IMG/VR virus record: IMGVR_UViG_3300048597_000673
Span: 1 to 39,793 of that record
Source: a virus
Strand: one strand, 5' to 3'
Length of the DNA: 39,793 nucleotides
Shown in pieces: positions 38,982 to 39,793 of this stretch. The stretch's first letter is position 1. Each line of letters opens with the position of its first letter. The translations under genes were made by a program, and so were the position numbers. The notes beneath the pieces are model-generated. The model did no database searches. It was not told where the DNA came from and worked only from the letters and a program-made list of their open reading frames with translations.

Positions 38982-39505
38982 TGGATCCGAAGCCTTGCCG
39001 CGACCCATATTGCGAATGTGAGCCCGGGGCCTGCAAACGGCCCGGCCACCATCACCCGGCCGACGCGCCCGACGCCAAGCCGACCAACCCCAAGGATGCG
39101 CTGGCCTCGACCCGGCTGCCATTTCACCTGGTGCCCGGCACCATGGAGATGTACGCCAGCCTCGCCTTCGCCGAGGGCGCGCTGAAGTATGGGGCCTACA
39201 ACTGGCGGATCGCGGGGGTGCGCGCCTCAGTCTATGTCTCGGCTTGTCAGCGTCATCTCAAGAAATGGTTCAACGGCGAGGAAGTCGACCCGAAAACAGG
39301 CGTGCCGCACCTGTCGAGCGCGTTGGCCTGCATCGCCATCATTCTCGATGCGCGCGCTTGTGGCATGCTGACGGATGATCGCCCGCCAGCGCTGAGCCTC
39401 AGCGCAGAGATGGAAGCCATGAAGGCCGTGATCGGCAGCCTGCAGGCGCAATTCGCCGGCATGAACCCGCGTCACTGCACGATCGCGGATAGGCCGCCTG
39501 GCTGA
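38981..39505 (+). CDS. dATP/dGTP pyrophosphohydrolase-like protein (MazG-like, DUF5664)
   Basis: A 174-aa all-alpha nucleotide pyrophosphohydrolase-type protein. The signature runs NPKDALASTRLPFHLVPG, then SLAFAEGALKYGAYNWRIAG, VYVSACQRHLKKWFNGEEVD and PHLSSALACIAIILDARACG. Family members hydrolyse dATP/dGTP and related nucleotides to monophosphates; acidic ligands in EGALKYG and GEEVD bind Mg. An N-terminal Cys/His-rich stretch (CRDPYCECEPGACKRPGHHH) may bind zinc and is an addition to the core. It is coupled to the metallophosphoesterase (TGATG) and followed by a terminator, so the two likely act together on nucleotide pools or host DNA (inference). Confidence 0.82.
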   Translation: MDPKPCRDPYCECEPGACKRPGHHHPADAPDAKPTNPKDALASTRLPFHLVPGTMEMYASLAFAEGALKYGAYNWRIAGVRASVYVSACQRHLKKWFNGEEVDPKTGVPHLSSALACIAIILDARACGMLTDDRPPALSLSAEMEAMKAVIGSLQAQFAGMNPRHCTIADRPPG

Positions 39506-39506
39506 G

Positions 39507-39558
39507 GGCCGGACCATTTTGCCGTTGTCGAGAAAATGGTGGTGCGGCCTTTTCTTTT
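39507..39558 (+). terminator. Rho-independent terminator after the pyrophosphohydrolase gene
   Basis: GGCCG (39507-39511) pairs with CGGCC (39545-39549), and ACCATTTT (39513-39520) with AAAATGGT (39533-39540), separated by small asymmetric bulges. The stem is followed by TTTTCTTTT (39550-39558). It ends the main transcript two bases after the last phage-like gene. Confidence 0.85.
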
Positions 39559-39561
39559 CGG

Positions 39562-39598
39562 GGGTGCGCAGTAGGCTCTGCGCATGCCCGGCGCACCC
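39562..39598 (+). other. Two mutually exclusive stems over the start of the last gene
   Basis: Stem A: TGCGCAG (39565-39571) with CTGCGCA (39578-39584), ending on the A of the start codon. Stem B: GGGTGCGC (39562-39569) with GCGCACCC (39591-39598), enclosing the ATG. They compete for the same bases, so a translation switch is conceivable; short GC-rich pairings can be chance. Confidence 0.35.
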
Positions 39599-39793
39599 TA
39601 TAAGCTGCCCCTCAAGATCAAACACATCCCCGCCGGCTATTTAATCGAGGACGCGGATGGCGCGCGCATCGCTTATGTTTACACCGAGCCCGACGAGACC
39701 CGGCGCGGGATCACCCGCTCACTGACGCCTGAAACCGGTCTGGAGATCGCCCGCCGCATTGCGCGCGGGCTGACGGATATGTCAGGCGGGTGA
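39584..39793 (+). CDS. Small host-like conserved protein
   Basis: A 69-aa protein starting MPGAPYKLPLKIKHIPAGYL, then EDADGARIAYVYTEPDETRR and a helix EIARRIARGLTDM. The pattern 'strand, strand, D-turn, helix' resembles a short protein family common in Hyphomicrobiales chromosomes, often annotated as hypothetical. It lies after a strong terminator and its stop is the last base of the window, so it may belong to the host flank or be a moron. No clear Shine-Dalgarno sequence; the ATG is in a hairpin. Confidence 0.6.
   Translation: MPGAPYKLPLKIKHIPAGYLIEDADGARIAYVYTEPDETRRGITRSLTPETGLEIARRIARGLTDMSGG

Noticed and set aside
828-39625. Many long open frames on the minus strand, some over 300 codons
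   Set aside because: They lie opposite recognised plus-strand genes, have Arg/Pro/Ala-rich low-complexity products and no ribosome sites; they are expected in GC-rich coding DNA.
1-39793. Integrase, repressor and attachment sites of a temperate phage
   Set aside because: No tyrosine or serine recombinase, CI-like repressor or terminal direct repeat was found; they may lie outside the window.
1-39793. tRNA or rRNA genes
   Set aside because: No tRNA-like cloverleaf or GGTTCGA-type arm with matching stems was recognised; the one GGTTCGA near 15310 is a gene start region.

Overview
The window reads as a nearly complete tailed-phage genome or prophage from a GC-rich alphaproteobacterium, most likely Hyphomicrobiales. 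The host guess rests on high GC, the periplasmic protein with a CC..DC motif at 36840, and the small protein at 39584, which resembles a family I associate with that order; it is inference. Every gene I can support lies on the plus strand. Genes are packed with ATGA, TGATG or TAATG overlaps, which suggests translational coupling in long operons. I see no integrase, immunity repressor, tRNA, CRISPR array or attachment site, so lysogeny functions, if any, lie outside the window. The first reading frame is open to the left edge.

Layout. 1-4.2 kb is an early and replication block: a protein with two winged-helix-like segments, an MT-A70 adenine methyltransferase, a zinc-finger/Toprim primase-like protein and a P4-family primase-helicase. 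It is followed by about 430 bp without a gene that holds an array of 9-bp TTGCGAGGG repeats in both orientations around an AT-rich stretch, a strong candidate replication origin. 4.6-6.3 kb carries an unknown protein and a minor tail Z-like protein. 6.4-14.7 kb is a lambda-type head module: small and large terminase, gpW-like joiner, portal, ClpP-like protease with a probable nested scaffold, decoration protein, major capsid protein and connector proteins.

14.7-31.5 kb is a P2-type contractile tail module: spike V, wedges W, J and I, a large DUF4815 protein, two tandem fibre/partner cassettes, a membrane protein, a terminator, sheath FI, tube FII, chaperones E and E' (frameshift), tape measure, U, D and X. 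31.5-35.4 kb holds six genes without assigned function, two of them strongly repetitive and probably virion-surface proteins. 35.4-36.8 kb is the lysis cassette: endolysin with a C-terminal membrane segment, an overlapping Rz/Rz1 spanin pair and a small membrane protein. 36.8-39.8 kb carries accessory genes: a periplasmic Cys-rich protein, a calcineurin-like metallophosphoesterase, a dATP/dGTP pyrophosphohydrolase-like protein, a terminator and a small host-like gene.

Taken together this is a chimera of a lambda-like capsid and a P2-like contractile tail. The most interesting non-coding signals are the iteron array beside the primase-helicase, a family of seven two-storey hairpins mostly placed directly after stop codons, and a structured leader in front of the Z-like gene. 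The most interesting coding signals are the nested scaffold start, the duplicated fibre/partner cassette, the 22-residue repeat protein and the metallophosphoesterase.
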